Notes: generated from the letters alone by a model not told the origin. A stretch of DNA of 64,000 bases from Homalodisca vitripennis (GCF_021130785.1 NW_025776835.1:62001-126000); one strand, 5' to 3'; positions 48,766 through 62,215 are shown, counted from the first letter of the stretch. Program-made: numbers and translations.

Positions 48766-49829
48766 GTCAGACACCGGTGAAAAAGCCATTATTCACTGGA
48801 CTATCACTAAAAGCAAAGGTTTATTGTAATAATAAAATGTTATACTGACGAGTCCGCATTTAGACTAGGATAACACTTAGGGTTCAACTCAAATTAAAAT
48901 TACCAGTGCTGACACAGACACATTGATTTCGTCTCAGTCTTGGTCATACTGGCAGAGATGAATTCAGTTTGGAACTTTACCGAGTTTTCCAAGATACGCA
49001 ATTCATGAGGTCGTTTATCTTTAATGTTCCCAGCTCTAGAATAAAACATTGTGGACGGTAATTTATCCCTAATATTTTCTCTTACTGACTTTAAACGTCC
49101 GGCTCCTTAAACCAACTATGTTTATTGTAATTGTATGTTTGACAGGTGTTTTACACCAGTTTTGTTTTGAAAATTAAATTAAAGATTATGTAACACCTAC
49201 TTCAAACCCATTACCAACACGGAGTAATATCTATATAATTTGTTTTTATCTATCCACTAGTCTTACTCTGACAATTCAGAGTGTTAAAAAGTCTCTCGGT
49301 CATTATTTAATAGTTTCATACAGAAATAAAATAAATTGCCTTTCCTAACGCACCAGTTATAGTATTTCACAGTTTTCACAAAACTCAGACGGTTCAAGGA
49401 AACATACATAGGACAAATTGTTTGACTTATTGTCGTTTTTCTTTAAATACCAAATAAAAATAGTATTTTAGATTAGTAAAATATAAAGATGATTCAATAT
49501 GTTATGAAACAATTTTATGTAAATCTTAAGAAAATTATATGATTTTTAATCAATTACTTATTATTGTTGAACTTTCAGAACATTACATTTTTGGTAGTAG
49601 ATTCCCTTTGAATAATAAATACAATATATTCAATTTTTATTCATGTTATCTTGTTCCGTTCCCCTCTAGATCATAAATAACACAACATTAGGTTATAACA
49701 TGGAGCTATAATAATATTATTCTTTAGAGAATTAATTGAGATCAATTTAATGAAATAGCTCCAATTTAAAACGTACAATTCGATTTATGATTAAATAATA
49801 TTATTAGTCGAGTGTTGTCACTCATGGAA

Positions 49830-50045
49830 CTGGAAAAAGTTGTATTTCTGCCTGTCTTTCCGCTCGATATCTCGAAAACGAACTGACCACAAATATTAGA
49901 ATAATTAACATTATTTAAGAGTTATGATTAATGTTTTATGAGACTTCTACGTGCAACACTAAGTTTCGGTGATGATAAACGTCAGTTCATGGGATTTGGC
50001 CGAGCTTTAGCGAATAGCAGAATAAATAACTTTGTAACAAACTGT
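49830..50045 (-). repeat. Interspersed repeat R, reversed
   Basis: Counterpart of 27,010-27,235 with the same CGCTCGATATCTCGAAAACG and CATGGGATTTGGCCGAGCTT words. Confidence 0.65.
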
Positions 50046-50244
50046 TTACTATTATATGAGATTTGAATATGTTGAAGTAATAGAGCAAAAACTGGCAACA
50101 AAATTGTATTTTATTGAGTAATGTTAGTCCTAATTTCGCCAAGTAAAATAAGACATATTTTTTTTAATTTTTACTCTAACTTAAAAAAAGTTCTTAAGAA
50201 AGTAAACTGAAAATCGGTGACAAGAGTTGATATCAGTGACTTAC

Positions 50245-50435
50245 GGCGTCTGTATAATAAGTAACCGGACTGAGCTTGCCCCGCTCCGTCAAAGCGTCTG
50301 CTAACCGGTATCTGGTGCTTTAGTGGTAGTGGGGGGTGTAGTGAAAGGGAACCGGGCTGCAGCAGTTGCCTCCAAGCTCTTGGAGAGTTAGTATCGAGCG
50401 AGAGCGGAGTGCATGTTCAGTTACCCCGTCGGTAG
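50245..50435. mobile_element. GC-rich insertion private to unit 3
   Basis: Unit 2 reads TTAC directly into TACACTTATG at about 27,420; here the two are split by about 191 bp of GC-rich DNA. The ends are partly inverted-repeat: GTAACCGGACTGAGC on the left and, reversed, GGGTAACTGAAC on the right. Internal AGCTCTTGGAGAG and GAGCGAGAGCGGAGTGC are present, with no coding capacity. Best read as a short non-autonomous DNA element; TAC next to both ends may be the target duplication. Confidence 0.6.
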
Positions 50436-50802
50436 TACACTTATGAAAGTCACAGGTCTGAGTAAAGCTGGGGGGAGGGCCCACCTTAAATTAACAGTGG
50501 TTGGTTTGGATGGAAGTTAAAGGGATCAGTGGTTTTCTTATATAAGTGTAACCATACCCTAAACACCTGTTTTGCATTTTTTTAATACATAAAAAAATCC
50601 TTGACTGTTTACTATACTGAATACCATACTAATTTATACTTCTTTCTTTTTTTTGCGAGAATTTATTATTCAATTATGAAAGTAATAATAGGGTTGAAGA
50701 GTTCAAAACCCACTTATAGCACGATAACACCTAAATTATAATTATTTGTACGTTTATAATTATAATATACAACATATATAACATTGGGCTGATCTAATGC
50801 AG

Positions 50803-50960
50803 GCGTTACTCCAAAACGACTGCAGTCTTTTGTCAACTTTCCATCATTGGACAAGCGACTCGTGGAGCTGACTTCATTAAAACTCTATTTCAGTAAACCC
50901 AATTCCCACCAGCTGACTCGGGTGATGCTATCCCAGCCATAGTCATGATAAAGTTAACGA
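50803..50960. other. Conserved island D, unit 3
   Basis: Same core as 7,861 and 27,808 with TGACTTCA. The left end differs (GGCGTTACTCC). Confidence 0.5.
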
Positions 50961-51624
50961 GTAAAAATATGTGCCCGAGCTCAATTTACATCTCATGCTT
51001 GTCTCTTAGTTGAAATATAAACGCGCACAATTTAATCTCTTCATTTCGTGTTTGTTTAAGTTATTTATATCCCATGATAACAAAAAGCATGCTTAAATTT
51101 TATTTCATCATTTCTCAGTGACAGCTCCTGTATGCAAATATGCAATTCAAACCAAATATGCCGTCTATAATTTTAAAGTAAAAACATAAATATATAATTA
51201 AATCCACGTATTAACAATTTTACGCATAATAGAGTACATATGAATCATCACAAGATGATTCTTGTTATAACATAACAATATTATATTGCTTAGTAAATAG
51301 CTGCTAATGCTTGCCACAGTGAAATTATTTCGCGAAGAAAAAATTATCACATAAAGAAAAACAAGCTGAGAGCTATTATATAATATTTTTAACGTGTAAC
51401 ATATATAACCCAACATGTAGCCCAAGGAATGACCTATTGAAATTTTTTACAATGAGAGTAACTAACAAGTCAGTTGAAGAAAACATGGAACCAGATCGAA
51501 TCATTGAATAAGGGAAACAAACGATCACACAGTAGCTTTATGAGGAATCTATGTAGTTAGGGTGTGTAAATAAAACATGAGGTAAACACAAGAGAGCTCT
51601 GTAGCTCACAACACAACAGGAGAT

Positions 51625-51775
51625 GTTCCTGTCACAACAGTTTTAATTATTCAATCACCTCAGACAGTCCCGGAGGCGTTGTGTTATATCGCGCCGAGCC
51701 GTGTCATCTCCCGCCATTTTGCACGAAATTAGCAGCGTAAGCGTGAAGTGGTGGGATCTTGAGACTTACTTTAGG
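51625..51775. promoter_or_regulatory. GC-rich promoter-like island 1, unit 3
   Basis: Counterpart of 28,600-28,745: CAGTCCCGGAGGCGTTGTG, CGCGCCGAGCCGTGTC, TCCCGCCATTTTGCACG. Several CpG sites have become TpG or CpA, as expected from methylation decay. Confidence 0.35.
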
Positions 51776-51819
51776 TTAAAAATAGATAAGTGATCTACAA
51801 ACCATGCTATAAGTAGATG

Positions 51820-52345
51820 TTACTGGTTATAGTTACATTACAAACTATTGTACTTTTGGATAGTAGCATTGATTTCAAAATATAATTTTACTACAAGTCT
51901 TGCTAATCCGATTTTACAAACCTGATTATGGAAATCATCTTAAAAAAAATATCCAGAAGGTTTTTTTGACTTTGTTGCGATCGTGATCTCCAGGATCCTT
52001 TAGAAAGTAATTAGCATTATTTTAGTGGATGCTAGTTTGTAATTAAAATTAACATTACTTCAAATTGTAGTTGAAAAATTATATAAATGATGCAGAAAAC
52101 ATACTATTAGAACATACTACTAACTATAGTTACAGTAGAAATCATAGTAATTTTGGATAGTAGCATTAGATAGCAAAATACAATTTCGTTGCAAGCTTTT
52201 GCTAATCTCATTTAGCAAACCTACCTATTGGAACCTAAAACCATTATAAACCAAAGATACCCAATAACAATATATTAAATAGAATTATTTGAGTGGATGC
52301 TTGCATGTAATGAAAATTAAAATTTCGTCAATCAAACAAACTTCA
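51820..52345 (+). repeat. Local tandem duplication, unit 3
   Basis: Counterpart of 28,785-29,400, with deletions in both halves. Confidence 0.6.
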
Positions 52346-52471
52346 AATAATTTTATGTATATTTATAATATGTGTTTAAATTGGTCTACATGAATTGCTT
52401 TGCTCTATATGAGTTTTAAGAGTAAGGACTTGCTATATAATAAAAGAATAACATTTATTGAAAAACTATAA

Positions 52472-52681
52472 ATGAAAGATATTTTAAACTTAATAAAATC
52501 ATACAAACACAAACAATGTCTGTCAATTAACAATCATTTTATAAGATGTTTTAAATGTAATTTTATAATTAACCGATTCAAATGTTTTACATTAAAACAT
52601 GTTCGACCTTCCAACTCGTGTATGGACTTCTACTCCAAATTGATTAAAAACATCATAAATAATGTTATACACATACTGTGA
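52472..52681 (+). CDS. Candidate small ORF, 69 codons, unit 3
   Basis: Counterpart of 29,544-29,753. One clear residue change inside the frame (SITNH to SINNH) plus a changed C-terminal end (VIHIL). No indel. Function unknown; treat as a hypothesis. Confidence 0.25.
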   Translation: MKDILNLIKSYKHKQCLSINNHFIRCFKCNFIINRFKCFTLKHVRPSNSCMDFYSKLIKNIINNVIHIL

Positions 52682-53394
52682 AAAAGTAGAATGTACAAAA
52701 AAAACTTTCTAGCTGAAAGAACGTTTCAATATATTACTGCATATTCAATTAATAAGTAAATATAAGTATTTAAATTTTGGAACAATGATTCCATACACAT
52801 CTTAAAATACAGAAATTTTGATTTTTGACAATGGTACCACTTAATTGTATATATAAAATTATCTTAATAACTACGACAAATTATGTATAACTCCGCAAGC
52901 TGGCCTAATTATTGTTTAAACGGAAAGGGAAAGACGAGGTATAATAGAGTTTCATGATAAGTCTAATGAAAAGTAAATGATCCTATTCAGCAAAACGAGA
53001 CAGTGGTTGGTTCTGAGTTATTGATAAGAAACGTCTCCGAGACTTTTCGTACGGAAACTGACGTTATATCCTACTTTTGTTGTTTGATATGTTTTCTGTG
53101 TAGGATACTTGAATGTTTATAGTATTTTCCCTTACTATAAAACAGCTTATTGCGATTTACCATAATGTAATTATTTTTTCGTCTGTTTTATTAAGGAGGT
53201 GAATGTAGGTTGCTGAATGTAAAAATCAGTTCGTTTTGGACCACTTTGATCGTGCACTCAAAACTAACAATACTTGGTGGATGAAATCTAAACATACACA
53301 ATACAATGTTTTTATGGAAGCGATATTACAATTGCAATAAAAAACTTAAACATAAAGCCATTTTCTTATATCACTGTGAGCGTGCAGAGCGACT

Positions 53395-53515
53395 CAGTCT
53401 CCGTGTGTTATTATTGATCGCAGATCTTAATAATTAACAACGAACGGTCTGTTACCCTCAGGCTACTAACAACAAGGCAGAGCCTTTGTGTCGCTCTGGA
53501 ATACCTGTTACGGTT
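53395..53515 (+). repeat. Single 121-bp satellite monomer (unit 3)
   Basis: One monomer (GCAGATCTTA at 53,420) between the same fixed edges as in units 1 and 2, giving the single-copy state of the satellite block. Confidence 0.9.
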
Positions 53516-53729
53516 TGACTGACTAGTAAATAATATGGTATATTATATTAACGATGTAAACTTACACTTTATGGTCTAGGAGCCAGGAGGTAATTTGTCT
53601 TGTATAGGCACACATCTTGACGTCTATCGAAATTAATATATTATTCCTTAGAAAGAAATTGCTCGTCAGCCACGCTAATTTAGGTAATATTCTCTATGAG
53701 AGTCTATAAGGTTGGTTATTCTGTCCCAT

Positions 53730-54015
53730 TATGAAATGTAAAATTGTGTACTCAGTTTGTTTCAAAATGTATTTATTCTGCAATTTTTCGTTTCCATTAT
53801 AGTTACTCATAAGATCAACGTAACAATTGTCACTAATGTTTTGCCAATTCCCATGGAGTATTATGCTCCAACATCAAAAACGATTATTCCTTTTTAAAGG
53901 AAGCTAATGCTAAATGCCAATTCTACAATTCATTTTGTTTTGCTACTAGGCTAACAGCCATAAATGAACCTTTTCAGCCTCTCGGATGATAAGCTTCGCT
54001 GGCAGGCCATGCCAA
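53730..54015 (+). repeat. Interspersed repeat R, right of satellite, unit 3
   Basis: Counterpart of 31,515-31,805 (TACTCAGTTTGTTTCAAAAT, CCATGGAGTATTATGCTCC, CAGCCTCTCGGATGATAAGC). Confidence 0.65.
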
Positions 54016-54274
54016 TATACTCATGATCGATTGGTCAAGATAGGGAATTGAGGTTCCTCTAAGTGTGAAAATAAGTGTTGCGTATTTTGTCTTAATGTTA
54101 TGTTACATTACACCTAAAAGCAAATCCTTACGATTAAATTCTCTATAATAAACTTTAATAATGATTTTCTTCGAAAATAATAGTTTACGTGTATTGTATT
54201 TTTATGCATATTTGGCTAATAGGTAACAAAAACCTGGAAAAGTAAAGAAAATAAACATAGAACAATAAACGGCG

Positions 54275-54455
54275 CTGACGTTGAAAATTCCACCTCTTAG
54301 GATTCTGTAATTTGAATCTCTTTGTTGAACCTGTATTGGATTTGGGACGCAAACAAAAGGGATACGAGACAGTACTGAAGCGACCAGTGGCAAGTACACA
54401 AGGGAATTACAATGAGGGAGAACAATGCCTTCTTCCCTGCCTTTTCAATTTCATT
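54275..54455. other. Conserved island G, unit 3
   Basis: Counterpart of 32,077-32,255; an extra G in TTGGGACGC shifts the minus-strand frame relative to unit 2. Confidence 0.45.
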
Positions 54456-54695
54456 TCAGATCACCTATGTGTGGGTATAATTTTATATTAATGTTATCTT
54501 AAACTTATCTTAAATGTCCTGCAATAAGCCTATAATTACCCCATTACCCATTCAAATATGTCTCTTTAAGCTGATTTATTTGTAAAAAAACTAAAAAATA
54601 TATATCTGATCTGCCATGCAGATCTTTTTTAATATCGATTCCCAAACCACAATTAGTAAATTTTAAAAGAAAAATTATAATTATAAATTTTTTTT

Positions 54696-54711
54696 AAGTT
54701 AGATCTAACTT
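54696..54711. repeat. Perfect 16-bp palindrome inserted in unit 3
   Basis: AAGTTAGATCTAACTT lies in a short stretch (54,690-54,730) absent from the unit-2 counterpart near 32,475. Confidence 0.7.
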
Positions 54712-54794
54712 AGCATAAAAATAATAGTTAAACATTACACACAACAGTTTCAGACGATAAAACTTTAAAAACTTTATAGTGTTGAGATGTAAAA

Positions 54795-55235
54795 GTGTAT
54801 ATACTGCGGCGAGTGCCACTATAGGTTTGAAATTGGCGCGCGTAATCTATCGGTAGCCGCGAACACGATAGCCAGCTGCGCCGATCTCTAGGTCATAGCT
54901 TAAACAATAGGAGCCTCCTACTATCCGGATTTCTTCTGGACAGGTTCTGGAAGGATGATTCCGGTTAGGTTAGCAAGCAGAGAGCGGAGGTTGTGGGGGA
55001 GTCGTTGTCCAGCGATCGGGTAGAGTGGACCGGGTAGAAGTGAGTGTACGTGGTCTAGGATTAAGTATTATTGTTAGGGAACTTTTCGGAACCATATCTA
55101 AATTATTATTTAATCTTTCGTCATCAAAGCTGGTTGGGTTTGGATGGGAGAAATCTAGTGGCGGATCCACGGTTAATTATTATTCCTCTGGAAGGTGCCC
55201 TTTTCCGGTTGCGACGACACGAGGTTGAAATACAA
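54795..55235. promoter_or_regulatory. GC-rich promoter-like island 2, unit 3
   Basis: Counterpart of 32,545-32,990 with few changes, including the TATATA word and GGCGCGCGTAATC. An extra C near 55,030 shortens the minus-strand frame. Confidence 0.35.
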
Positions 55236-55489
55236 CAAATAAAAACAAATTTTCATAGTAACGTTGTCTTTTAGACCTTAGGGAAATGATTTTTCCTCAT
55301 AATTCGGGGTCAAAAGAGTTTTGGTATAAAATTGAGATGGGTACACTTACGTAAGCCTATTATAGTTCAAAACAGAAAAATCTGCAATGTTTCGCAGTGC
55401 AAGATATCATGATAGAAAGTAATTGAGTATATAACTGTTAAATATATATTAAACAAAAACAAATTCTTATTATGTTTAAACGGTTCAAA

Positions 55490-55765
55490 CTTGTTATGTA
55501 TATGATATATTAATGCTCTCATCTTGCTTACAAATCTATTCATTATTTGATAATTCTTTTTGCGATTATGGTTTATTCTTATGACAATCTAAACATCCTC
55601 ATACATCGAAATCGATGTTCCTTATTTATATATAAAGCTTCATGCAAACGAACCTTTACGTAAAATGGACAGACAGATAAGTAAAAAGACATATAAACAG
55701 ACAAAAATTAAATAATTTAAAATGAAAGCCCTTAAGTAATGTGTTTAGTTGACGCACAGCCGATA
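55490..55765 (+). repeat. Interspersed repeat R
   Basis: Counterpart of 33,235 and 11,515. Confidence 0.6.
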
Positions 55766-56509
55766 AAATAAAAAGTTAAATGTTTTCAATCCAAAATTAC
55801 TCTAAAAATCTGGGCTAAAATTAAAAAGACTTTCAAATAATATGACACCAAATTTGTATACAGCGTTCTATACAAATAAGACTTGTTCGAGTTTATTACG
55901 CGCTACACTGATTAAATCATATTTCACCTTAACAACCCTTGCTTGTTTGGTAAAGATGATTATTTTAAGATGCGTTTCTGTTACACAGGGGACTGCTGAA
56001 TAATTGAAACATACCAAGCGTACCTGCGTTCTACATACAAGAACCTTTTGTCACATAAAATACAACACTTTACACTTCAATTTCGCGTGACCTCTCCATG
56101 GCTCTCAGCTCTTTACACGGAAAACACAACTTGGTGAAAAAATCCAAACCATTTTTCTTGCATGATTTTTACCAAATTCTATCAAAATATTTACGCGACG
56201 TTTTGGAAATAAATAAATTACACAAAAATATTGTTCAAATTTTTAATACGTGTTGAACTATAATATTAAATATGTTCCTTCTACGTGTACGACACCGAAA
56301 TTTTTTGTTTCAATTTTTAAAATGCCAAGCAAACACCAATCATTGCTCGTACTGCAAGACATCACCATTTTATTGAATGCAGTCTCTCTTTATGTAATTG
56401 CACGAAAAATATTGATTATATATACTAATGGAAAAACTTAATTAGGCTTCGTAGTTCTACATTACTATTATTAAAAAAAACACAGAGCACACCCAAAAAT
56501 AATTTATAC

Positions 56510-56925
56510 ATAATACTAATAACTAACGAGTACCCCATAACACGTGTCGAGAAACATGCTTCGTTGCAACGTGCTGTATGCAAGATTTCAAGTTATAGTT
56601 CATTTGATTTGCCTACATGTGTTAACATGTAACAATTTAAAATATCATACTCAGTTATCAGATTATCTCAATTTCTATATAAATGTATTAATTCTGCGAT
56701 TCTCCCGTTGTAATCATGGTCACTAACATAAGATCAACGTGAAATATTCACTAACGCACAGTAAAATATCATGAAGTGACAGCATCGCACTCGATGCTGC
56801 TTGTTGTCTACAAGTTATCATTATCGAGATAACGTACAGACAAACAGACAGTCAGATAATAATGAAATGTATGCAGCCTCTCGATTTACAAGCTCCGCTA
56901 CTGTTCATATCATAAATAAATATTT
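56510..56925 (+). repeat. Interspersed repeat R, near full length
   Basis: Counterpart of 34,240-34,640, with both halves present. Confidence 0.65.
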
Positions 56926-57259
56926 ATTTTAAGAAAACTTAGAACTTCTATAATCTGCTATCCGTTTAAGTACCCATACATTAAATATTTAATTAATGTT
57001 TCCATCAAACGAACTTTTAACGACATTAAATTTCTATAGTTTCTTGGAAAAAAGTGTAGTCGCACTTTACTTATTATTATAATGATTAGCTTATAATGTA
57101 ACTACTCGTTGATTCTCACTCCTAGTCTCATTTTTACACCTATATAACCATAAAAACTAACATTATAAATGTATCGTTCTCACCGACAGTTATTCTTTGC
57201 TAGGTGTAATATTTTGTCTACTCCTGGTGTAACTACGGTAACGTAATAAGTACACATGC

Positions 57260-57415
57260 TGCAGCTGATACAACATCTGTATGGAGATGACAGTCATTAC
57301 AACACCAGCCCAAGTACAGTCTGGTATGTTATTGTACAGAACTGTACTGGTGTGTGTTCATTCACCACACAGCGATGTGGTTACATACCACTTCAATCAA
57401 GCGAGGTAACTTTTC
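57260..57415. other. Conserved island C, unit 3
   Basis: 57,296-57,399 is identical to units 1 and 2. The ATG frame stops two codons after the identical run, at a GAGGTAACT donor-like site. Confidence 0.65.
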
Positions 57416-57904
57416 TCACATATCGGTGTTAATTGCCGGTATCAAAATGTCCATCAACCTCTGTTTTAAAGTTTGTTTTTTGGCGATTTTAGGTCTGTAA
57501 AACAATATTTACAGAGATTTACACAACCATAACGCGTATAAAAAAGCCCCGTGTGCTTTTGTTTATTTTAACTTTGTTTGTATTTATTTGTTGGATTGGG
57601 TATCTACCTGAGGAAGTCATCAAACCGCAGATTGCGAAACATGGTATTACGGATTTTTTTATATACATGAACTAAGGCAAGTGTTCAAGACCCCTATGTT
57701 ACCTTCACATGTATATGTATATCTTGTTTAGTTAAAAAATCAAAATTTATTTTACAGTATTATAAGTGATATAACTGATAGGTTCTTCTTAGGTAAATCT
57801 CAAATCATAATTGGTCAAAGTACAATGTAAGAACAGTAAATAATGTAACATTATTCCCGAAAATGTTAATGATGTTCACAGATAATTAAACAGGGTCTAT
57901 AAAC

Positions 57905-58045
57905 TATGGCCCGACACAGAGGCATGAAACCTTAATAGCAGACTGTGCCAAAGCATGTAATAACGGCGTGATGTGAAAGCTGAACTTCGCTCGTTTGCTA
58001 TCAATGGACTTTTTTGTTGCAGTTCCTTTCTAAGTAAATCTACCT
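57905..58045. other. Island B, beta module, unit 3
   Basis: Near-identical to 35,625-35,755, with one A lost in TATCAATGG. Confidence 0.5.
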
Positions 58046-59153
58046 TTACCTACATTCACTTGTATATTTTAAGTTTCGTTATTTTCTTTTCTGGTTTCCA
58101 ATACGTGTGCGGTAAAATAAGCTTGTAATTTATACAACGTTTTATTGATGTTAGAGGAACTTTTACATCAGAAACATAAACCGGAAGTGTTGTAAGTACT
58201 ACATTGTCTGTCTTTTTTAAGTTCACTCGAATTCATACGGGACCTGGTGTTTATAAATTTTTAGCACTATACCCTCATTGGTTGATTTATCCCTATTCCT
58301 GGAAAACTAAACAAGAATGTCTTCATCTATCTTCATGGTCGCCTAAGAACCCACGTCAAATTTATCCCGGTCTATGGCATCATCTGGTTTCAGGAGTTAC
58401 CAGTCTTTGGGAGTTCCAGGATTTTTGACTCTACTAAATATGTGGGGGTTTCCTTTACTCTGAAAACTCATATCCTTTTAGAGCTCTTGACCTCTGGGAA
58501 ATTCTGACCAATGATAGCTTCCAGCCTCTAGATTTGTGTCTCTGGGAACTTTAATTTTTTGGGAGCACCTGATTTTACGAAGCTTTCAGCTTAAAAAATA
58601 TTCCAGTTGAGTTAACCCTACCCTATTTCAGCTCCCGATTCTAAGATAACCATTTATAACCACAGGCAAACTGGAACTCTCACTTACTTTTTATTCCGTT
58701 TAATATTGAACTGTATTCGACTTACGTTGGTCCATCCGGGTTCTATAAATTCAAGACTAAAAAGTATAGATACTATAACCCCAAATATATATATTAAACA
58801 AATAATCGTACACATATAATGTGCTTAACTTATCAAACACATTGTATACGAGACATCTACTTGTGGTTATTATGCAGGCTCAAATTTATAGCAACTTCCG
58901 GTAGCAACTTCCGCCTGTGATCCATTTTGGGCCGGATTGACGCTGCAATACCTTCGAACATCTCTACCATTTTATCATAATAATTTGTTTCTTTGGTATT
59001 TTTAAATTGCTAGTAACACTGGCATTTTCATTATTTAAAAAAAATAATAATTCAGTACGTAAATCCTTTTGTGTTTCTAACTTTCACTAACATAAGTGGT
59101 ACTTTTAAATTTTTAATTATTTCAACACTAATGAATGTACTGTTTTGTTTCAG

Positions 59154-59185
59154 GTATAACTCTTCTTACGCTTTCTTTCGTTTGA
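59154..59185 (+). other. Candidate microexon, beta type, 32 nt (unit 3)
   Basis: Branch word CTAAT (branch A 59,131), acceptor TGTTTTGTTTCAG and donor GTAAGT (59,186) are all kept. The exon has two extra T relative to the 30-nt copy (CTTTCTTTCGTTTGA), so it is no longer a multiple of three. Either a decayed exon or homopolymer sequencing error. Confidence 0.4.
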
Positions 59186-59739
59186 GTAAGTAAATTATAA
59201 TAATTAAAATTCTTTTACCACTCGTGAACCTCCTAGCATATTTTAGCATTTTAATAATAATTTTACTTTTACTGTAACGAAAACCTGGGTTATGTTGAGA
59301 AAGCGAAGTGCAACTTGATATTTCATTTTTGTCATTCCTTGATTTCGTGTTTTCTCAGAATTGTCGAGTCACAATCAATTAACTGCCATGAAAAAGCAGA
59401 TCCTACATTTTTATGTGCATTATATTGCCTTACAAGTAGCAGATTTATAAAGTATTCAGTGATCGTATGCAAGTGGACAGTTACCTTGCCATCAAATAAC
59501 GCTGTTTTTTCAGAGATCGAAAGATACTTAATAAATTACATTATATAATAAAAATTAAATCAAAATATAGGAACGAAAGTGTATTGTATTTTCTTTGTAT
59601 TTAGAAAATGAATTCAAAATTGTGTTAGTGCTCCTCATATTTACATTAATTTTAATTTATAATTTACATGTTATTAATTATGGTTTCTGGGTTAGACACA
59701 TAGGCTAGTTAACACTGTTGCAGTAACTTAAAAAAGTTT

Positions 59740-60120
59740 TAATTATAAAATAACTTAAATTAAACGTATGAGTGTCTCTGCTATTTTGACTTCTCTGGGC
59801 ATTATAAATAAAGCATTGTAAAATTTCTTTTTGTTTATGGTATTTTTCTAGTCTCAGCAGTAGGAAAATCTTTGATAGAATAATTATATATTTAATTAAA
59901 TGTACATAAAACATTAAAATTACAATTAAAATATAGCATTTTTTGTTTGGTTTGAGTTCAGTTTACAAATTTGAAAAATAAATACATTTTATATAAAAAA
60001 ACAAATATTGTTATTATTGGCAGATAATTCATTAATTAAAAAAAATTAAATCAGTTAATTTATTTACATTATTTTATAAACGCAAATTTAATTTTTTTCA
60101 ACAGTTTCCCTTGTTTTTCG
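59740..60120. other. No gene seen
   Basis: AT-rich DNA following the point where similarity to unit 2 stops. Confidence 0.5.
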
Positions 60121-60126
60121 GGTCAT

Positions 60127-60415
60127 TATCGTTCATTCAGTGATCAGTCATCAATCGTTCATCAGTGATCAGTCATCAATCAGTCATCAGTGATCAGTCA
60201 TCAATCAGTCATCAATCGTTCATCAGTGATCAGTCATCAATCGTTCATCAGTGATCAGTCATCAATCGTTCATCAGTCATCAGTGATCAGTCATCAATCG
60301 TTCATTCAGTGATCAGTCATCAATCGTTCATCAGTGATCAGTCATCAATCGTTCATCAGTGATCAGTCATCAATCAGTCATCAGTGATCAGTCATCAATC
60401 AGTCCATCAGTCATA
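60127..60415 (+). repeat. About 25-bp minisatellite (TGATCAGTCATCAATC family)
   Basis: About twelve irregular units mixing CAGTGATCAGTCATCAATC with GTTCATCA or AGTCATCA. Most units carry the palindrome TGATCA. No counterpart in units 1 or 2. Confidence 0.9.
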
Positions 60416-60419
60416 CACA

Positions 60420-60990
60420 CATTGTAGCTCCATGCAAAAGTCTCCATCGTTAGTAATCGGCAGTATCACTCGTTTTCCTTCTCAAACTAACTTGAAATGG
60501 ACGAATAATAAAAAAATAATAAAGTAATTTAACATATCAGTTTGAAGAAAATACCAATTCAATTGATAGCCATTTTTGTTTCCAAATCTTAAAAAAAAGT
60601 AATACTATAATTTATTAGCAGCAGGGCTGTGATTGGGCCAGCAACAGATGTCATGATTGTGAGTAGATAGAGTATAATAAAAAAATGTTGAAATATTATA
60701 AAATCTCTTTTCGTTGAATTTAACAAATTAAAATAAACAATTCCAAACACTATAACAGTGTTTTAGATAAAAGTGTTTATATAAAGTTTTATATAAAACT
60801 TTGATATATAGATAAAAATAAAATTATAATTCTACTTCATTGTATAACTACATGCGCCACAAAAATAAAAATATACAATAATGTTTAATTGGCCAATAAA
60901 ATTAAAGCTAGACAAATACTAATTGTTTCTGTTTTATTTTAACCAATATATATTAATTTGACACGCTGAAATCTGATACAGTTTGATGAG
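60420..60990. other. No gene seen
   Basis: AT-rich. The last ~90 bp resemble 20,900-20,990 of unit 1. Confidence 0.45.
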
Positions 60991-61003
60991 AATTAATTAC
61001 ACA

Positions 61004-61083
61004 CAACTACTATTGTACGAGACCTTAATTGGATTAGTTAATTATTCTAGTGATATAAAATTGGGATTAACACACATAGCAAT
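61004..61083. promoter_or_regulatory. Conserved island E, unit 3
   Basis: 61,005-61,044 is identical to units 1 and 2; the flanks on both sides are strongly changed, which makes this the most informative of the three copies. Confidence 0.5.
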
Positions 61084-61099
61084 TGAAACCTGAATAAGT

Positions 61100-62040
61100 T
61101 TTATAATTTAAAACACTGGATTAATGGCAGTTTTAAAGTATTACAACTTGATATTATATTTTTTTCTAGACTATATATGAAATTAAGACAACATTGATTA
61201 ATACATTCGTCGACTTGAGATATTACGAGTATATTATTATTACTACTTAACCAAGCAATATTTCAATAGAATTTAATGATTTTATTGCCACAAATTGTCC
61301 CAGTTTACCTAATTTATTTTAAAACTACATAAATATGTGTCTATTATGAGCATACCAAAAATTAACCTTTCATGAAGAATTTAAAATTTTATGGCGGTTG
61401 AATTTTCATAACTATTCCCATCTTAAGGGTGATGATCATCTAAAATACTTCCATATTTTTTCAAGTAAAATGTTCTAATATGTTCCGAATATGTAACCTG
61501 AAATTGATAAATAATTTCCCTGCTCTAAAAAGAAATTCGAGTTTATTTTATTAGTAATTATAAAATTCAGTGTCACTCTCTGACTATAAGGCGCCAAAAC
61601 TCTGCTCTTTAAACTAAAAGTCTATTCTAAATCTTATAAAGAATTTGAAATAAATTATAATATCAGGTGACATATAAGCCACACCCCCTACCGGTTTCTT
61701 TTCAAAGGTTAAGATTTTTCAAATTCTCTTTAGAAAAGTGTAAGTCTCATCTAAGAATGTTTTTGATAGATCTAAAAACCACCACATTACGTCTCAAAAT
61801 CACTCTCTCCATATCCCATCTAAGTTCTAAATATGATGACACATTGAGTAATAAATTATATAAGCTTACAAGAGATCTCTACTACCTTTATATGAAGATT
61901 TCATGGTCAGTCCGTGACATTTGTGAAGCAAAAAAGCTTTATAAAATACATGACCACTCTGTATATAATTCGAACTGATTAATCTAGAAATCGTGGTATG
62001 AGAGCTACATTTGAAAGCTGTGAAGACACCAATATAATGA
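61100..62040. other. No gene seen
   Basis: A 103-codon plus-strand frame at 61,667-61,978 is Leu/Lys/Ser-rich and of unknown nature. No copy elsewhere in the window supports it. Confidence 0.4.
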
Positions 62041-62064
62041 AAAAATTAAATACTAGTGAACCTG

Positions 62065-62215
62065 GGGTGCCGAGACTTTTACAAATGTTTGTCGATTCTA
62101 TGGCGTTGTCACATAGTGGCATTGAATGGAAACAAATGTTCCCCTCAGCTCTCTCTAAATCACTGAAACACCAGAGGCAGTTTGTTAAAGCGGTTTAGCA
62201 CTGCTCAATCAATCC
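62065..62215 (+). repeat. Local direct repeat with shared frame, left copy
   Basis: TTTTACAAATGTTTGTCGAT, GACATTGAATGG-like, CAAATGTTCCCCTC-GCTCT and ACACCAGAGGCAGTTTGTTA recur at 63,095-63,250. In both the same frame reads LLQMFVDS, then GIEWKQMFPSALS here and DIEWNQMFPSALS there, after which the left copy loses register. Possibly a duplicated exon or a decayed element; family unknown. Confidence 0.45.
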
